A stretch of DNA of 64,000 bases from Paraburkholderia sp. BL10I2N1 (GTDB lineage Bacteria; Pseudomonadota; Gammaproteobacteria; Burkholderiales; Burkholderiaceae). Made by a program: the position numbers and the translations under genes. Each line of letters opens with the position of its first letter. Position 1 is the first letter of the stretch. The notes below the pieces were generated by a model, which was not told the origin of the DNA, made no database searches, and saw nothing but the letters and a program-made list of their open reading frames with translations. The DNA lies in NCBI RefSeq assembly GCF_004361815.1, contig NZ_SNWA01000001.1:4216001-4280000 (forward strand), written 5' to 3'. Shown here one piece after another: positions 15,894-25,956 of the stretch.

Positions 15894-16991
15894 CTAGGTC
15901 AGCGAGGTATCCACGATGCGCCGGGGGGTGTCGAGATATTCCTTCGACTGCATCTCGACGATCCGCGACACGGTACGCGTAAACTCGTTAGCCATCGGAC
16001 CGTCGACATACAACTGCTCGGGCGACACTGCGGCCGACATCAACAGCTTGACCTTGTGGTCGTAGAACACATCGATGAGCCACGTGAAACGGCGAGCTTC
16101 CGATTGCATGCGCGGTGTCATCTGCGGCACGCCCGACAGAACCACCGCGTGGAAACGGCTCGCCAGTTCCAGATAGTCGTTCTGCGAGCGAGGACCGCCG
16201 CACAGGGTCGCGAAATCGAACCAGACGACCCCGTCCGCACGGCGCAGGGCCTTCAGTTCGCGTTTTTCAATGCGCAGTAGTGGGCTCTCATCGGGCACCG
16301 CGGCGAGGCGCGCAAACGCGTCGCGCAGCGCCTTGTCGGCAGCCGCGCCGAGCGGCGTGTGGTACACCTCGACCTGCGCCAGCGTGCGTTGCCGATAGTC
16401 GACACCTGCATCGACGTTGATCACATCGAGCTTCGACTTGATCAGCTCGATCGCGGGCAGCATGCGGTCGCGATGCAGGCCATCGGGATACAGCGTGTCC
16501 GGATCGTAATTGGACGTCATCACGAACTGCACACCGTTGTTGAACAGGCGGTCAAGCAGCCGGTACAGAATCATGGCGTCCGCGATATCGGACACATGGA
16601 ATTCGTCAAAACAGATCAGCCGGTAACGCTTTGCGATGCGACGCGCGAGTTCGTCGAGCGGGTCGGCCTGCCCTTTCAGGTCCTCGAGTTCGCGGTGCAC
16701 TTCGCGCATGAATTCGTGGAAATGCAGACGCGTCTTGCGCTGCACCGGCACCACCGTGAAATAGCTGTCCATCAGGAAGCTCTTGCCACGCCCCACCCCG
16801 CCCCACATGTAAATGCCGCGCGGCAGGTCCGGGTGAATGATCAGCTTCTTGAAGGCATTCGACCGCCGCGCCTTGTACGCTACCCATTCTTCATAGCACC
16901 GCTGCAGACGGTCCACCGCCGCGCGTTGCGCCGGGTCCGATTGGTAACCCCGAGTCTGCAGTTCGTTTTCGTAGTATTCGGTGACGTTCAT
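15894..16991 (-). CDS. zapE: Cell division ATPase ZapE (AFG1-like)
   Basis: A 365-residue AFG1/ZapE P-loop ATPase. Walker A is YMWGGVGRGKSFLMD (about 61-75). HFHEFMREVH and RLICFDEFHVSDIADAMIL (Walker B, about 130) follow, with sensor MTSNYDPDTLYPDGL. It associates with the divisome and modulates FtsZ ring constriction. It is a typical full-length protein. It lies downstream of the lpdA terminator on the same strand and probably has its own promoter. Confidence 0.93.
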   Translation of the reverse strand: MNVTEYYENELQTRGYQSDPAQRAAVDRLQRCYEEWVAYKARRSNAFKKLIIHPDLPRGIYMWGGVGRGKSFLMDSYFTVVPVQRKTRLHFHEFMREVHRELEDLKGQADPLDELARRIAKRYRLICFDEFHVSDIADAMILYRLLDRLFNNGVQFVMTSNYDPDTLYPDGLHRDRMLPAIELIKSKLDVINVDAGVDYRQRTLAQVEVYHTPLGAAADKALRDAFARLAAVPDESPLLRIEKRELKALRRADGVVWFDFATLCGGPRSQNDYLELASRFHAVVLSGVPQMTPRMQSEARRFTWLIDVFYDHKVKLLMSAAVSPEQLYVDGPMANEFTRTVSRIVEMQSKEYLDTPRRIVDTSLT

Positions 16992-17007
16992 GTTACGGTG
17001 ACAATAA

Positions 17008-17044
17008 CAAGAAGGCGGGAGGGATTGAACCCGCCCGCCTTCGT
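17008..17044 (-). terminator. Intrinsic terminator after lpdA
   Basis: GAAGGCGGG pairs with CCCGCCTTC, with an inner GGG/CCC stem. On the minus strand it is followed by TTGTTATTG. It lies 40 bp after the lpdA stop and just before zapE, closing the sucA-sucB-lpdA operon. Confidence 0.8.
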
Positions 17045-17082
17045 AGTGTGATGCGAGGATGCGATCAGTCGACCGGCACGCC

Positions 17083-18513
17083 TTACATGTTCAGCGCGCG
17101 CTTGTCGACAGCCAGCGCAGCTTCACGCATCACTTCCGACAGCGACGGATGCGGATGGCAGATGCGCCCGATGTCTTCCGACGCCGCCTTGAACTCCATC
17201 GCCACCACGGCTTCCGCGATCAGGTCCGACGCGTTCGCCGAGATGATGTGCACGCCGAGAAGTTCGTCGGTCTTCACGTCGGCGATCATCTTGACGAAAC
17301 CATCCGCCTTGTTGATGCCAAGCGCGCGGCCGTTCGCCATGAACGGGAACTGGCCCGTCTTCACTTCGCGGCCTTCTGCCTTCAACTGCTGCTCCGTCTT
17401 GCCGACCCATGCGATTTCCGGCTCGGTGTAGATCACCCACGGAATGCAGTTGTAGTCGATGTGCGGCTTCTGGCCGTCGATGATTTCAGCGACCATCACG
17501 CCTTCGTCTTCCGCCTTGTGCGCGAGCATCGGGCCACGCACCACGTCGCCGATGGCGTACACGTTCGGCACGCTCGTCGCGCAGTGGCTGTCGACGTCGA
17601 TGAAACCGCGCTCATTGGCCTTCAGGCCGATTGCTTCGAGCCCAAGGTTATCGGTGTTCGGCACGCGGCCGATCGACACGACCAGACGGTCGGCGTCGAG
17701 CGTCTGCGCGTTGCCGTCCTTGTCGGTGTAGGCAATCGATACGCTCTTATCCGTTGCCTTCACTTCGCTGATATTCACGCCGAGATGAATGTCGAGGCCC
17801 TGCTTCTTGAACTGCTTGGCCGCTTCCTTTGCGAGCGCCGGGTCGGCGGTACCAAGGAATTCCGGCAGTGCTTCGAGCACCGTCACGTCTGAGCCGAGAC
17901 GACGCCACACCGAGCCGAGTTCCAGGCCGATCACGCCCGCGCCGATCACGGCGAGCTTCTTCGGCACGGCGTCGAACGTCAGTGCGCCTTCGTTGTCGGC
18001 GACGATCCTGTTGTCGACCGGCACGTTCGGCAGATGGCGCGCCTTCGAACCGGTCGCGATGATCACGTTCTTCGCTGTGACGACTTCGGTTTCGCCTTCG
18101 CCGCTCACTTCGATCTGCACGCCGGCGTCAGTCTTGCCGGTGAACTTGCCGTGACCCTTCAGCCACGTAATCTTGTTCTTGCGGAACAGGAACTCGATGC
18201 CCTTCGTCATCTTCTCGACGATGCCTTCCTTGCGGGCCAGCATCTTCGTGATGTCGACCTTCACGTCGGACACGCTGATGCCGTGATCAGCGAGGTGATG
18301 CGAAGCGTTTTCGAATTCTTCCGACGATGCGAGCAGCGCCTTCGACGGAATGCAGCCCACGTTCAGGCACGTGCCGCCAAGCTTCAGCGTGCCGGCCGGG
18401 TTTTTCCACTTTTCGATACAGGCCACCGACTTGCCGAGCTGTGCGGCGCGGATGGCTGCGATATAGCCGCCGGGACCTGCCCCGATCACGACTACGTCAA
18501 ATTCTTTGGACAT
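17083..18513 (-). CDS. lpdA: Dihydrolipoyl dehydrogenase (E3 component)
   Basis: A 476-residue flavoprotein that reoxidises dihydrolipoamide with NAD+. The FAD motif VVIGAGPGGYIAAIRAAQLG (about 7-26) and the redox-active pair GGTCLNVGCIPSKALL (about 42-57) are intact. The NAD motif is VIGAGVIGLELGSVWRRLGS (about 190). AIGDVVRGPMLAHKAEDEG is the second FAD motif. The dimerisation domain ends HPHPSLSEVMREA, with the catalytic His. The ATG at 18513 has AAGGA upstream, so the longer frame to 18549 is rejected. It is the third gene of the 2-oxoglutarate dehydrogenase operon. Confidence 0.95.
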   Translation of the reverse strand: MSKEFDVVVIGAGPGGYIAAIRAAQLGKSVACIEKWKNPAGTLKLGGTCLNVGCIPSKALLASSEEFENASHHLADHGISVSDVKVDITKMLARKEGIVEKMTKGIEFLFRKNKITWLKGHGKFTGKTDAGVQIEVSGEGETEVVTAKNVIIATGSKARHLPNVPVDNRIVADNEGALTFDAVPKKLAVIGAGVIGLELGSVWRRLGSDVTVLEALPEFLGTADPALAKEAAKQFKKQGLDIHLGVNISEVKATDKSVSIAYTDKDGNAQTLDADRLVVSIGRVPNTDNLGLEAIGLKANERGFIDVDSHCATSVPNVYAIGDVVRGPMLAHKAEDEGVMVAEIIDGQKPHIDYNCIPWVIYTEPEIAWVGKTEQQLKAEGREVKTGQFPFMANGRALGINKADGFVKMIADVKTDELLGVHIISANASDLIAEAVVAMEFKAASEDIGRICHPHPSLSEVMREAALAVDKRALNM

Positions 18514-18614
18514 GACAATCCTTTTGATGACGGAGCAGTGCGCGGCCATGTTTCATGGCGCGCACTGCTCCGGCTCAAGCCAATGCGAGAGACTGAATGC
18601 GCGAGTGCAGGTGC

Positions 18615-19892
18615 TTACAAGTCGAGCAGCAGGCGTGCCGGGTCTTCCAGCGCATCCTTCATGGCGACGAGCGACAGCACCGCTTCGCGGCCGTCGATGA
18701 TCCGGTGGTCGTACGACAGCGCGAGGTAGTTCATCGGACGGATCACGATCTGGCCGTTCTCGACCACAGCGCGTTCCTTCGTGGCGTGCACACCGAGAAT
18801 CGCCGACTGCGGCGGGTTGATGATCGGCGTCGACAGCATCGAGCCGAACACACCGCCGTTCGAGATCGAGAACGTGCCGCCCGTCATTTCTTCGATCGAC
18901 AGCTTGCCGTCCTTGGCCTTCTGGCCGAATTCGGCGATCTTCTTTTCGATGTCGGCGAGGCTCATCTGATCTGCATTGCGCAGGATCGGCACCACCAGAC
19001 CGCGCGGCGAGCCGACAGCGATACCGATGTCGAAGTAGCCGTGATAGACGATGTCATTACCGTCGATCGACGCATTCACGAGCGGGAACTTCTTCAGCGC
19101 GTGCACGGCGGCCTTCACGAAGAACGACATGAAGCCGAGCTTCACGCCGTGTTCCTTCTCGAACCTGTCCTTGTACTTGTTGCGCAGGTCCATCACCGGC
19201 GCCATGTTCACTTCGTTGAACGTCGTGAGGATGGCGTTGGTCTGCTGCGACTCGAGCAGACGCTCGGCAATACGCGCACGCAGACGCGACATCGGGACGC
19301 GTTGTTCCGGACGGTCACGCAGCCATTGCTCGGCCGATGCCGGCGCCTTCACGTCCGGCAGCGCCGGCTTCGCGGCCTTCGGTGCGGCAGCCGGTGCCGG
19401 TGCAGCAGCCCGGGCAGCCGGTGCGGCCACGCCTGCCGTCAGCACGTCGCCCTTGGTGATGCGGCCATCGCGGCCAGAGCCGGCGACGTCGCCAGCCGAC
19501 AGATTCTTTTCTGCCATCAGCTTGGCAGCAGCGGGCGATGCCGCCGTGTTCGCACCCGTTGCGGATGCGGCCTGTGCGGCAGGTGCCGGAGCAGCAGTCG
19601 CTGCCGGTGCCGGCTTCACTTCTGCTTCGACGGCAGCGGCGCCAGCCTTGCCTTCGGTGTCGATCTTGGCGATCACTTCGTCGGCGACCACGATATCGCC
19701 GTCGTTCTTGATGACCTGCGCGAGCACGCCAGCTGACGGAGCCGGCACTTCGAGCACAACCTTGTCTGTTTCGATTTCGATGAGGATTTCGTCTTGCGCG
19801 ACAGCCTCACCGGGTTTTTTCTTCCACTGCAGCATCGTGGCTTCCGAGACCGACTCGGAAAGCTGGGGAACCTTGACTTCAACAATAGCCAT
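18615..19892 (-). CDS. sucB: Dihydrolipoyllysine succinyltransferase (E2 of 2-oxoglutarate dehydrogenase)
   Basis: A 425-residue E2 enzyme. The N-terminal lipoyl domain has the modified Lys in [11 protein letters not shown] (about 43). An Ala/Pro-rich flexible linker follows (about 85-115), then a peripheral-subunit-binding domain ([30 protein letters not shown], about 122-150), a second linker and the catalytic core. The active site [13 protein letters not shown] near the C-terminus carries His and Asp. It transfers succinyl groups to CoA in the TCA cycle. The single lipoyl domain is the usual form for SucB. Confidence 0.95.
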   Translation of the reverse strand: MAIVEVKVPQLSESVSEATMLQWKKKPGEAVAQDEILIEIETDKVVLEVPAPSAGVLAQVIKNDGDIVVADEVIAKIDTEGKAGAAAVEAEVKPAPAATAAPAPAAQAASATGANTAASPAAAKLMAEKNLSAGDVAGSGRDGRITKGDVLTAGVAAPAARAAAPAPAAAPKAAKPALPDVKAPASAEQWLRDRPEQRVPMSRLRARIAERLLESQQTNAILTTFNEVNMAPVMDLRNKYKDRFEKEHGVKLGFMSFFVKAAVHALKKFPLVNASIDGNDIVYHGYFDIGIAVGSPRGLVVPILRNADQMSLADIEKKIAEFGQKAKDGKLSIEEMTGGTFSISNGGVFGSMLSTPIINPPQSAILGVHATKERAVVENGQIVIRPMNYLALSYDHRIIDGREAVLSLVAMKDALEDPARLLLDL

Positions 19893-19989
19893 TGTGATAT
19901 TCCTGAATACGTATCTGGTGACAACGAACCGTCTGCGAACCGTGTATGCGCTGTGAGCATCCCGCTAACAACCCATCAAACGCGGCACA

Positions 19990-20010
19990 GGAAAGCGCGC
20001 TGCGCTTTCC
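19990..20010 (-). other. Perfect hairpin between sucA and sucB
   Basis: GGAAAGCGC and GCGCTTTCC form a 9-bp perfect stem with a 3-nt loop in the 135-bp gap. It has no T-run on either side, so it is more likely an mRNA stability or processing element than a terminator. Confidence 0.45.
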
Positions 20011-20027
20011 CGGTTCGGTTCAAGTAG

Positions 20028-22883
20028 TTATTTGGCGATCGACGCGCTCTTCAGACGACCGAATGCACCTTCGACCAACACCTTCTGCTGCTCGTAATGC
20101 TTCGCGTAGTAGCCGACTGCCGGCGAGGCCGAAGCCGGACGGCCGCTGTATGCCAGCTTCTGCCCGTCCTTCATGCCTTCCTTCAGGTGATGCTCGATGT
20201 AGAACCACGGGCCCTGATTCTGCGGCTCGTCCTGCACCCAGACCACTTCCGTCGCGTTGTCGTACTTCTTCATTTCCGCTTCGAACTGCTTGTGCGCGAA
20301 CGGATACAGCTGTTCGATACGGATGATCGCGACGTCGTTTGCCTTCGCTTCGCGGCGATGCGCGACGAGGTCGTAGTACACGCGGCCCGAGCAGACCAGC
20401 ACGCGCTTGACCTTCTTCGTGTCGATGGCTTCGTCCACTTCGCCGATCACCGGCTGGAACGAACCCTTCGCGAGTTCCGACAGGTCCGACACGGCTTCCT
20501 TGTGACGCAGCAGCGACTTCGGCGTGGCGACGATCAGCGGCTTCCTGAACAGGCGGATCATCTGGCGACGCAGCAGGTGAAAAATCTGCGCCGGCGTGGT
20601 CGGTTGAACGACCTGCATGTTGTGATCTGCACACAGTTGCAGGAAACGCTCGATACGTGCCGACGAGTGCTCCGGACCCTGACCTTCGTAGCCGTGCGGC
20701 AGCAGCATCGTGAGACCCGACACGCGGCCCCACTTCACTTCGCCCGACGAGATGAACTGGTCGATCACGACCTGCGCACCGTTGACGAAGTCGCCAAACT
20801 GCGCTTCCCATGCGACGAACGTGTTCGGCTCAGCGGTCGAGTAGCCGTATTCGAAGCCGAGCACGGCTTCTTCGGACAGCACCGAGTCGATCACGGTGAA
20901 CTTCGCCTGACCTTCGGCGATGTTCTGCAGCGGCACATACGTGCCGTCGTTCCAGCGTTCGCGATTCTGGTCATGCAGCACGGCGTGACGGTGCGTGAAC
21001 GTGCCGCGGCCCGAGTCCTGACCCGTCAGGCGCACTGCATAGCCCGACGCCACCAGCGAAGCGAATGCGAGGTGTTCGCCCATGCCCCAGTCGAGCTTCG
21101 CTTCCCCACGGCCCATCGCGCGGCGGTCGTTGATCACGCGCTCGACGAGCGGGTGAACCTTGAAGTTCTCCGGAATCGTCGTGATGCGTTCCGCGAGACG
21201 CTTCAGTTCGGCGAGCGGCACGGCCGTATCCGCTGCGTCGGTCCACTTGCGGTTCAGGAACGGCACCCAGTCGACCGCGTACTTGCTCTTGTAGTTCGAG
21301 AGCACCGGGTCGATCGTGTGATGACCTTCGTCCATCGCCTTGCGGTAGGCCTTGACGAATTCGTCGCCTTCTTCTGCGGTGATCACGCCCTGCTGCACAA
21401 GCTTTTCGGCGTACAGCGCGCGCGTGCCCGGGTGCTTCGCGATGGTCTTGTACATCAGCGGCTGCGTGACCGCCGGCGTGTCCTGCTCGTTGTGACCCAG
21501 CTTGCGGAAGCAGATGATGTCGAGCACGACATCCTTGTGGAACTGCATCCGGAAGTCGATCGCCATCTGCGTAGCCAGCACGACCGCTTCGGGATCGTCA
21601 CCGTTCACGTGCAGCACCGGCGCTTCGATCATCTTGACCACGTCCGAGCAGTACAGCGTCGAGCGCGCATCGCGCGGATCGGACGTCGTAAAGCCGATCT
21701 GGTTGTTGATGACAATGTGCAGCGTGCCGTGCGTGCCGTAACCGCGCGTCTGCGCGAGGTTCAGCGTTTCCATCACGACGCCCTGGCCTGCGAAGGCCGC
21801 GTCGCCGTGGATCTGCACCGGCAGAACCTGCAGGCCGTTGTCGTCGCCGCGACGGTCCATCCGCGCCTTCGCGGAACCTTCGACCACCGGGTTGACGATT
21901 TCAAGGTGCGACGGATTGAACGCGAGCGACAGGTGAACCGGGCCGCCTTCCGTCGACACGTCCGACGAGAAGCCCTTGTGGTACTTCACGTCGCCAGCCG
22001 GCAGATCGTCGACGTGCTTGCCTTCGAACTCGGCGAAGAGGTCAGCCGGCATCTTGCCAAGCGTATTGACCAGCACGTTCAAACGGCCGCGGTGGGCCAT
22101 GCCGATGACGATTTCCTGGACGCCGTTCGCGCCTGCGTGACGCACGACTTCGTCCATCGACGCGATGAAGCTTTCGCCGCCTTCCAGCGAGAAGCGCTTC
22201 TGGCCGACGTACTTGGTATGCAGGAAGCGCTCGAGGCCTTCAGATGCCGTCAAGCGGTTCAGGATGTGCTTTTTCTTGTCGGCGGAGAAGTTCGGCGTCG
22301 AGCGGATCGACTCGAGACGCTCCTTCCACCAGCGCTTCTGCTCCGGATCGCTGATGTACATGTACTCGGCGCCGATCGTGCCGCAGTACGTATCGCGCAG
22401 CGCCTTGATGATTTCGCGCAGCGATGCCTGCTCGAACCCGAAGTACAGATTGCTCGCGTTGAACGTCTGGTCCATATCGGCTTCAGTGAAGTCGTAGAAC
22501 GCAGGTTCGAGCTCGGGGATATTGGGACGTTCGCGGCGCTTCAGCGGATCCAGATTGGCCCATTGCGAGCCGAGGAAGCGATATGCGCCGATCAGGGACT
22601 GCACATAGACCTGCTTGCGCGCGGTAGCGAGATCTTCGCCGCCGGCGCGCGGGATGAAGGCATTGGCCTTGGCCCGCTGGGCAAATGACTCGACGATCGG
22701 GCCGTGGGCCACGTCGTTCACGTTGCTGCCGTCCGATGCCGGAACGTTCTGCAACGCGTCGAAATACTCACGCCAGTTCTCGGGCACTGACGCCGGATTA
22801 TCGAGATACGCTTCGTACAGCTCTTCTACGTACGGAGCGTTGCCGCCGAACAGATAAGAGTTCGACTGGAATTGCTTCATCAT
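20028..22883 (-). CDS. sucA: 2-oxoglutarate dehydrogenase E1 component
   Basis: A 951-residue thiamine-diphosphate enzyme that decarboxylates 2-oxoglutarate and passes the succinyl group to the SucB lipoyl arm. The N-terminal E2-binding segment is SYLFGGNAPYVEELYEAYL. Other features are GMAHRGRLNVL (about 260), the ThDP/Mg motif in HVNGDDPEAVVLATQMAIDFR, and the C-terminal transketolase-like part (GTFTHRHAVLHDQ and LLPHGYEGQGPEHSSAR). I chose the ATG at 22883 because AAGG is well spaced before it; a GTG four codons earlier has no such site. It is the first gene of the operon. Confidence 0.95.
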   Translation of the reverse strand: MMKQFQSNSYLFGGNAPYVEELYEAYLDNPASVPENWREYFDALQNVPASDGSNVNDVAHGPIVESFAQRAKANAFIPRAGGEDLATARKQVYVQSLIGAYRFLGSQWANLDPLKRRERPNIPELEPAFYDFTEADMDQTFNASNLYFGFEQASLREIIKALRDTYCGTIGAEYMYISDPEQKRWWKERLESIRSTPNFSADKKKHILNRLTASEGLERFLHTKYVGQKRFSLEGGESFIASMDEVVRHAGANGVQEIVIGMAHRGRLNVLVNTLGKMPADLFAEFEGKHVDDLPAGDVKYHKGFSSDVSTEGGPVHLSLAFNPSHLEIVNPVVEGSAKARMDRRGDDNGLQVLPVQIHGDAAFAGQGVVMETLNLAQTRGYGTHGTLHIVINNQIGFTTSDPRDARSTLYCSDVVKMIEAPVLHVNGDDPEAVVLATQMAIDFRMQFHKDVVLDIICFRKLGHNEQDTPAVTQPLMYKTIAKHPGTRALYAEKLVQQGVITAEEGDEFVKAYRKAMDEGHHTIDPVLSNYKSKYAVDWVPFLNRKWTDAADTAVPLAELKRLAERITTIPENFKVHPLVERVINDRRAMGRGEAKLDWGMGEHLAFASLVASGYAVRLTGQDSGRGTFTHRHAVLHDQNRERWNDGTYVPLQNIAEGQAKFTVIDSVLSEEAVLGFEYGYSTAEPNTFVAWEAQFGDFVNGAQVVIDQFISSGEVKWGRVSGLTMLLPHGYEGQGPEHSSARIERFLQLCADHNMQVVQPTTPAQIFHLLRRQMIRLFRKPLIVATPKSLLRHKEAVSDLSELAKGSFQPVIGEVDEAIDTKKVKRVLVCSGRVYYDLVAHRREAKANDVAIIRIEQLYPFAHKQFEAEMKKYDNATEVVWVQDEPQNQGPWFYIEHHLKEGMKDGQKLAYSGRPASASPAVGYYAKHYEQQKVLVEGAFGRLKSASIAK

Positions 22884-23143
22884 GTTTACGCTCACCTTTC
22901 TTCGAGCTTCTCGAGAAATAGCGGGTTACAAAACCTTCCGCGACACGGCCTGACCGTTTAGCGGATTGCGCGAATCAAGTCTTGCTTGGAAGGACCTTAA
23001 CTTGCATCTTGAAAAGCATATCACAGAACCGATACTCCAGATAGCTGGCCGCCCGCCGCGAAAGCCCGTCGCAGCGGGGTTTTGCTGGTTTTGCATATGA
23101 TTTTCCAGCGGTTTTGCAACGCACAAATGTCGATCCGGAAAAA
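22884..23143 (-). promoter_or_regulatory. Upstream region of the sucA operon
   Basis: This 260-bp stretch holds no gene. On the minus strand, TGATATGCT near 23018-23010 looks like an extended -10 element, without a good -35. It would give a leader of about 120 nt before sucA. The match is weak. Confidence 0.3.
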
Positions 23144-23175
23144 GCAAAAGCCACCCGAAGGTGGCTTTTGCACAT
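23141..23175. terminator. Intrinsic terminator after typA
   Basis: GCAAAAGCCACC pairs perfectly with GGTGGCTTTTGC around a CGAA tetraloop at 23144-23171. It lies about 35 bp past the typA stop, read on the minus strand. Confidence 0.85.
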
Positions 23176-23210
23176 AGATTTATGTCTCTTCCAACCACCG
23201 GTTGCCCGGC

Positions 23211-25037
23211 TTAGTCGACCGCAGCTTCGCGGCTCGCGCGACGGCGCTCATGTTCCTTCAGATGGCGTTTGCGCAGACGGATCGACTGCGGCGTGACCTC
23301 GACCAGTTCGTCTTCGTCGATGAACTCGACTGCGTACTCGAGTGACATCTGGATTGCCGGCACGAGACGCACGGCTTCGTCGGTACCCGACGCGCGCACG
23401 TTGGTCAACTGCTTGCCCTTGATCGGGTTCACGACAAGGTCGTTGTCGCGGCTGTGAATGCCGATGATCATGCCTTCATACAGCGCGTCGCCCGGCTTCA
23501 CAAACATACGGCCGCGATCCTGCAGCTTCCACAGCGCGTAGGCGACGGCGGCACCGTCGTCCTGCGAGATCAGCACGCCGTTGCGGCGCTCGCCGAGCGA
23601 GCCTTCCCTGACCGGTGCGTACTCGTCGAACACGTGGCTCATGAGACCCGTACCACGCGTGAGCGTCAGGAACTCGCCCTGGAAGCCGATCAGGCCACGC
23701 GCCGGAATACGGTACTCGAGACGCGTGCGACCACGGCCGTCCGATGCCATGTCGAGCATTTCGCCCTTGCGGCGACCCAGTTCTTCCATCACGCCGCCCT
23801 GGTGCCCGTCCTCGAGGTCGACCGTGAGCAGTTCGTACGGCTCGTGCTTCACACCATCGACTTCATGCAGCACCACGCGCGGACGCGACACGGCCATCTC
23901 GTAGCCTTCGCGGCGCATGTTTTCGATCAGGATGGTCAGGTGCAGTTCGCCGCGGCCCGACACCTCGAACACCGTTTCGTCGCCCGTGTCTTTCACGCGC
24001 AGCGCCACATTGTGATTCAGCTCCTTCATCAGACGGTCGCGGATCTGGCGGCTCGTCACGAACTTGCCTTCCTTGCCCGCGAGCGGCGACGAATTCACGA
24101 GGAAGTTCATCGTGAGCGTCGGCTCGTCGACAGTAATCATCGGCAGCGCTTCCGGCGCTTCCGGCGCACAGATTGTCGCGCCGATGCCGATTTCATCGAT
24201 ACCGTTGATCAGCACGATGTCGCCCGCTTCCGCCGATTCAACCTGAACGCGCTCCAGACCGTGGAACGACAGCACCTGGTTGATCTTGCGATTGATCGTT
24301 TCGCCTTCCGGACCAAAGCGCACCACAACCGGCTGTCCCGGCTTGATACGGCCACGGGCGATACGGCCAATGCCGATACGGCCGACGTACGTCGAATAGT
24401 CGAGCGACGTGATCTGCAGTTGCAGCGGGCCTTCCGGATCCGCCGGACGAACCGGCACGTGCTCGAGGATTGCCTCGAACAGCGGACGCATGTTGCCTTC
24501 GCGCACGCTCGGATCGAGGGCGGCGTAGCCGTTCAGACCCGATGCGTAGACAACCGGGAAGTCGAGCTGTTCTTCGGTGGCGCCGAGCTTGTCGAAGAGA
24601 TCGAACGTCTGGTTGATCACCCAGTCGATCCGCGCGCCCGGACGGTCGACCTTGTTGACGACGACGATCGGCTTCAGACCGAGCGCGAGCGCCTTTTTGG
24701 TCACGAAGCGCGTTTGCGGCATCGGACCTTCAACCGCATCGACGAGCAGCAGCACCGAGTCGACCATCGACAGCACTCGCTCCACTTCACCACCGAAGTC
24801 GGCGTGGCCCGGAGTGTCGACGATGTTGATATGCGTGCCTTCGTATTCGACCGCGCAGTTCTTGGCGAGAATCGTAATGCCGCGCTCTTTTTCGATGTCG
24901 TTCGAGTCCATGACGCGCTCGGCGACCTGCTGGTTCTCGCGGAACGTGCCGGATTGGCGGAGCAGCTGGTCGACGAGTGTGGTCTTGCCGTGGTCGACGT
25001 GAGCAATAATTGCGATGTTGCGAAGGGCGCGGGTCAT
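23211..25037 (-). CDS. typA: Ribosome-associated translational GTPase TypA/BipA
   Basis: A 608-residue translational GTPase. G1 is [15 protein letters not shown] (about 12-26), G2 is in [11 protein letters not shown]3 is DTPGHADF (about 75) and G4 is NKVDRPGA (about 128). Domain II, an EF-G-like domain and the TypA-specific C-terminal domain follow, ending with a Lys/Arg-rich tail ([19 protein letters not shown]). It acts on ribosome assembly and stress responses, including cold. It is full length with all G motifs intact. It is transcribed alone, divergent from marR. Confidence 0.95.
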   Translation of the reverse strand: MTRALRNIAIIAHVDHGKTTLVDQLLRQSGTFRENQQVAERVMDSNDIEKERGITILAKNCAVEYEGTHINIVDTPGHADFGGEVERVLSMVDSVLLLVDAVEGPMPQTRFVTKKALALGLKPIVVVNKVDRPGARIDWVINQTFDLFDKLGATEEQLDFPVVYASGLNGYAALDPSVREGNMRPLFEAILEHVPVRPADPEGPLQLQITSLDYSTYVGRIGIGRIARGRIKPGQPVVVRFGPEGETINRKINQVLSFHGLERVQVESAEAGDIVLINGIDEIGIGATICAPEAPEALPMITVDEPTLTMNFLVNSSPLAGKEGKFVTSRQIRDRLMKELNHNVALRVKDTGDETVFEVSGRGELHLTILIENMRREGYEMAVSRPRVVLHEVDGVKHEPYELLTVDLEDGHQGGVMEELGRRKGEMLDMASDGRGRTRLEYRIPARGLIGFQGEFLTLTRGTGLMSHVFDEYAPVREGSLGERRNGVLISQDDGAAVAYALWKLQDRGRMFVKPGDALYEGMIIGIHSRDNDLVVNPIKGKQLTNVRASGTDEAVRLVPAIQMSLEYAVEFIDEDELVEVTPQSIRLRKRHLKEHERRRASREAAVD

Positions 25038-25117
25038 AGGAACCTGGAGACAGTGATGAGTGCGCCAGCTCGCTTCCTGAAACTGTCAACAAGCCCAAAG
25101 CGCACTTTTGGGAACCC

Positions 25118-25130
25118 AAAATTATAGCAC
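25118..25130 (-). promoter_or_regulatory. Extended -10 promoter candidate for typA
   Basis: On the minus strand TGCTATAAT (TATAAT at 25126-25121) is an ideal extended -10. No -35 lies at the normal distance; a TTGACA is 26 nt upstream. The leader to the typA ATG would be about 75 nt. Confidence 0.5.
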
Positions 25131-25324
25131 GCCGAGATGAAAGTTTTGGACCTGTCAACTCGGAACACACCTAGGACCCCGTCCGCGCACCCTCTCCGGC
25201 CCGCACACGAACGCCCCATCCCGTTGCTCACCAAGCGCCTGGGCCTGCATCCCATTTTCAGGCAAGCGCCCAAAAGATATCCTTCTTGAGCGACAAAAGT
25301 TCCTTGCCTAAGCTGTAATAACGC

Positions 25325-25353
25325 TTGCCGCGTCAACTAACCGCACCTATAAT
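25325..25353 (+). promoter_or_regulatory. Sigma70 promoter of the marR-efflux operon
   Basis: TTGCCG (25325-25330) and TATAAT (25348-25353) are separated by 17 nt. Transcription would start near 25360, about 29 nt before the marR ATG. Direct copies of GTCAAC at 25332-25337 and 25362-25367, exactly 30 bp apart, bracket the -10 and could be operator half-sites. Confidence 0.7.
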
Positions 25354-25388
25354 CGTGCCTGGTCAACCATTGCTGTCGCACGAGAATT

Positions 25389-25904
25389 ATGGCCAATCTG
25401 CCCTCCGCGCCGCCGCCCGATATTGCCGAATATCAGTTTGGCGAGAGCGTCGGCTACCTCCTTTCCCGCGTGAAATCGACGATGTCGAACATGGTCACGC
25501 AGCGCACAATGGCCGAACTGGGCATTACCAGTACGCAGGCCAGCATTCTGTTCATGGTCGCCAGCGGTAAATGTCTGCTGGCTGCCGAACTGGCGCGCGA
25601 ATATGGCATCGACGCAAGCGCCGTGACGCGCCTGATCGATCGCCTGGAAAAGCGCGGCCTGCTAAGCCGCGTGCGCAGCAGCGAAGACCGCCGCGCCGTG
25701 CGGCTCGCCCTGACCCCGGAAGGTCTCGCGCTCGCGGCTCGCATGCCCGCCATCTTTAACGGCGTGATCGACAAACTGCTGGCGGGCTTCACCGCCGAAG
25801 AAGTCGGTTTCCTGAAAAGCATGCTGCGCCGCATCCTCGTCACGAGCGGCGATCAAACCGGGATGATCCGTGACATGGCAATCACTCCCGATAACAAATC
25901 GTAA
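25389..25904 (+). CDS. MarR-family transcriptional regulator of the efflux operon
   Basis: A 171-residue winged-helix regulator. The DNA-binding part has LTSTQASILFMVASG-like sequence (ITSTQASILFMVASGK), then LAREYGIDASAVTRLIDRLEKRGLLSRVRS (recognition helix) and the wing SSEDRRAVRLALTPEG with the conserved D-R-R. C-terminal dimerisation helices follow. It is the first gene of an operon with outer membrane, adaptor and MFS genes, the order seen for EmrR-type repressors. It probably represses its own operon until a drug or phenolic ligand binds. Confidence 0.9.
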   Translation: MANLPSAPPPDIAEYQFGESVGYLLSRVKSTMSNMVTQRTMAELGITSTQASILFMVASGKCLLAAELAREYGIDASAVTRLIDRLEKRGLLSRVRSSEDRRAVRLALTPEGLALAARMPAIFNGVIDKLLAGFTAEEVGFLKSMLRRILVTSGDQTGMIRDMAITPDNKS

Positions 25905-25956
25905 GAATTTAGTTGCAGCGTCCATCATTACCTTCCACGCAAAGAAGAGTCGAGCG

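Noticed and set aside
17011..17042. Sequence GGGTTCAATCCC resembling a tRNA T arm
   Set aside because: The upstream bases are the lpdA 3' end and give no acceptor, D or anticodon stems. The segment is better explained as the lpdA terminator.
20097..22688. An 863-codon plus-strand open frame opposite sucA
   Set aside because: It is antisense to a complete, clearly recognised sucA gene. Its composition (His/Arg/Val-rich) is the mirror of GC-rich codon bias, and it has no domain.
23454..25127. A 557-codon plus-strand frame opposite typA
   Set aside because: It is antisense to intact typA and shows the same shadow composition.
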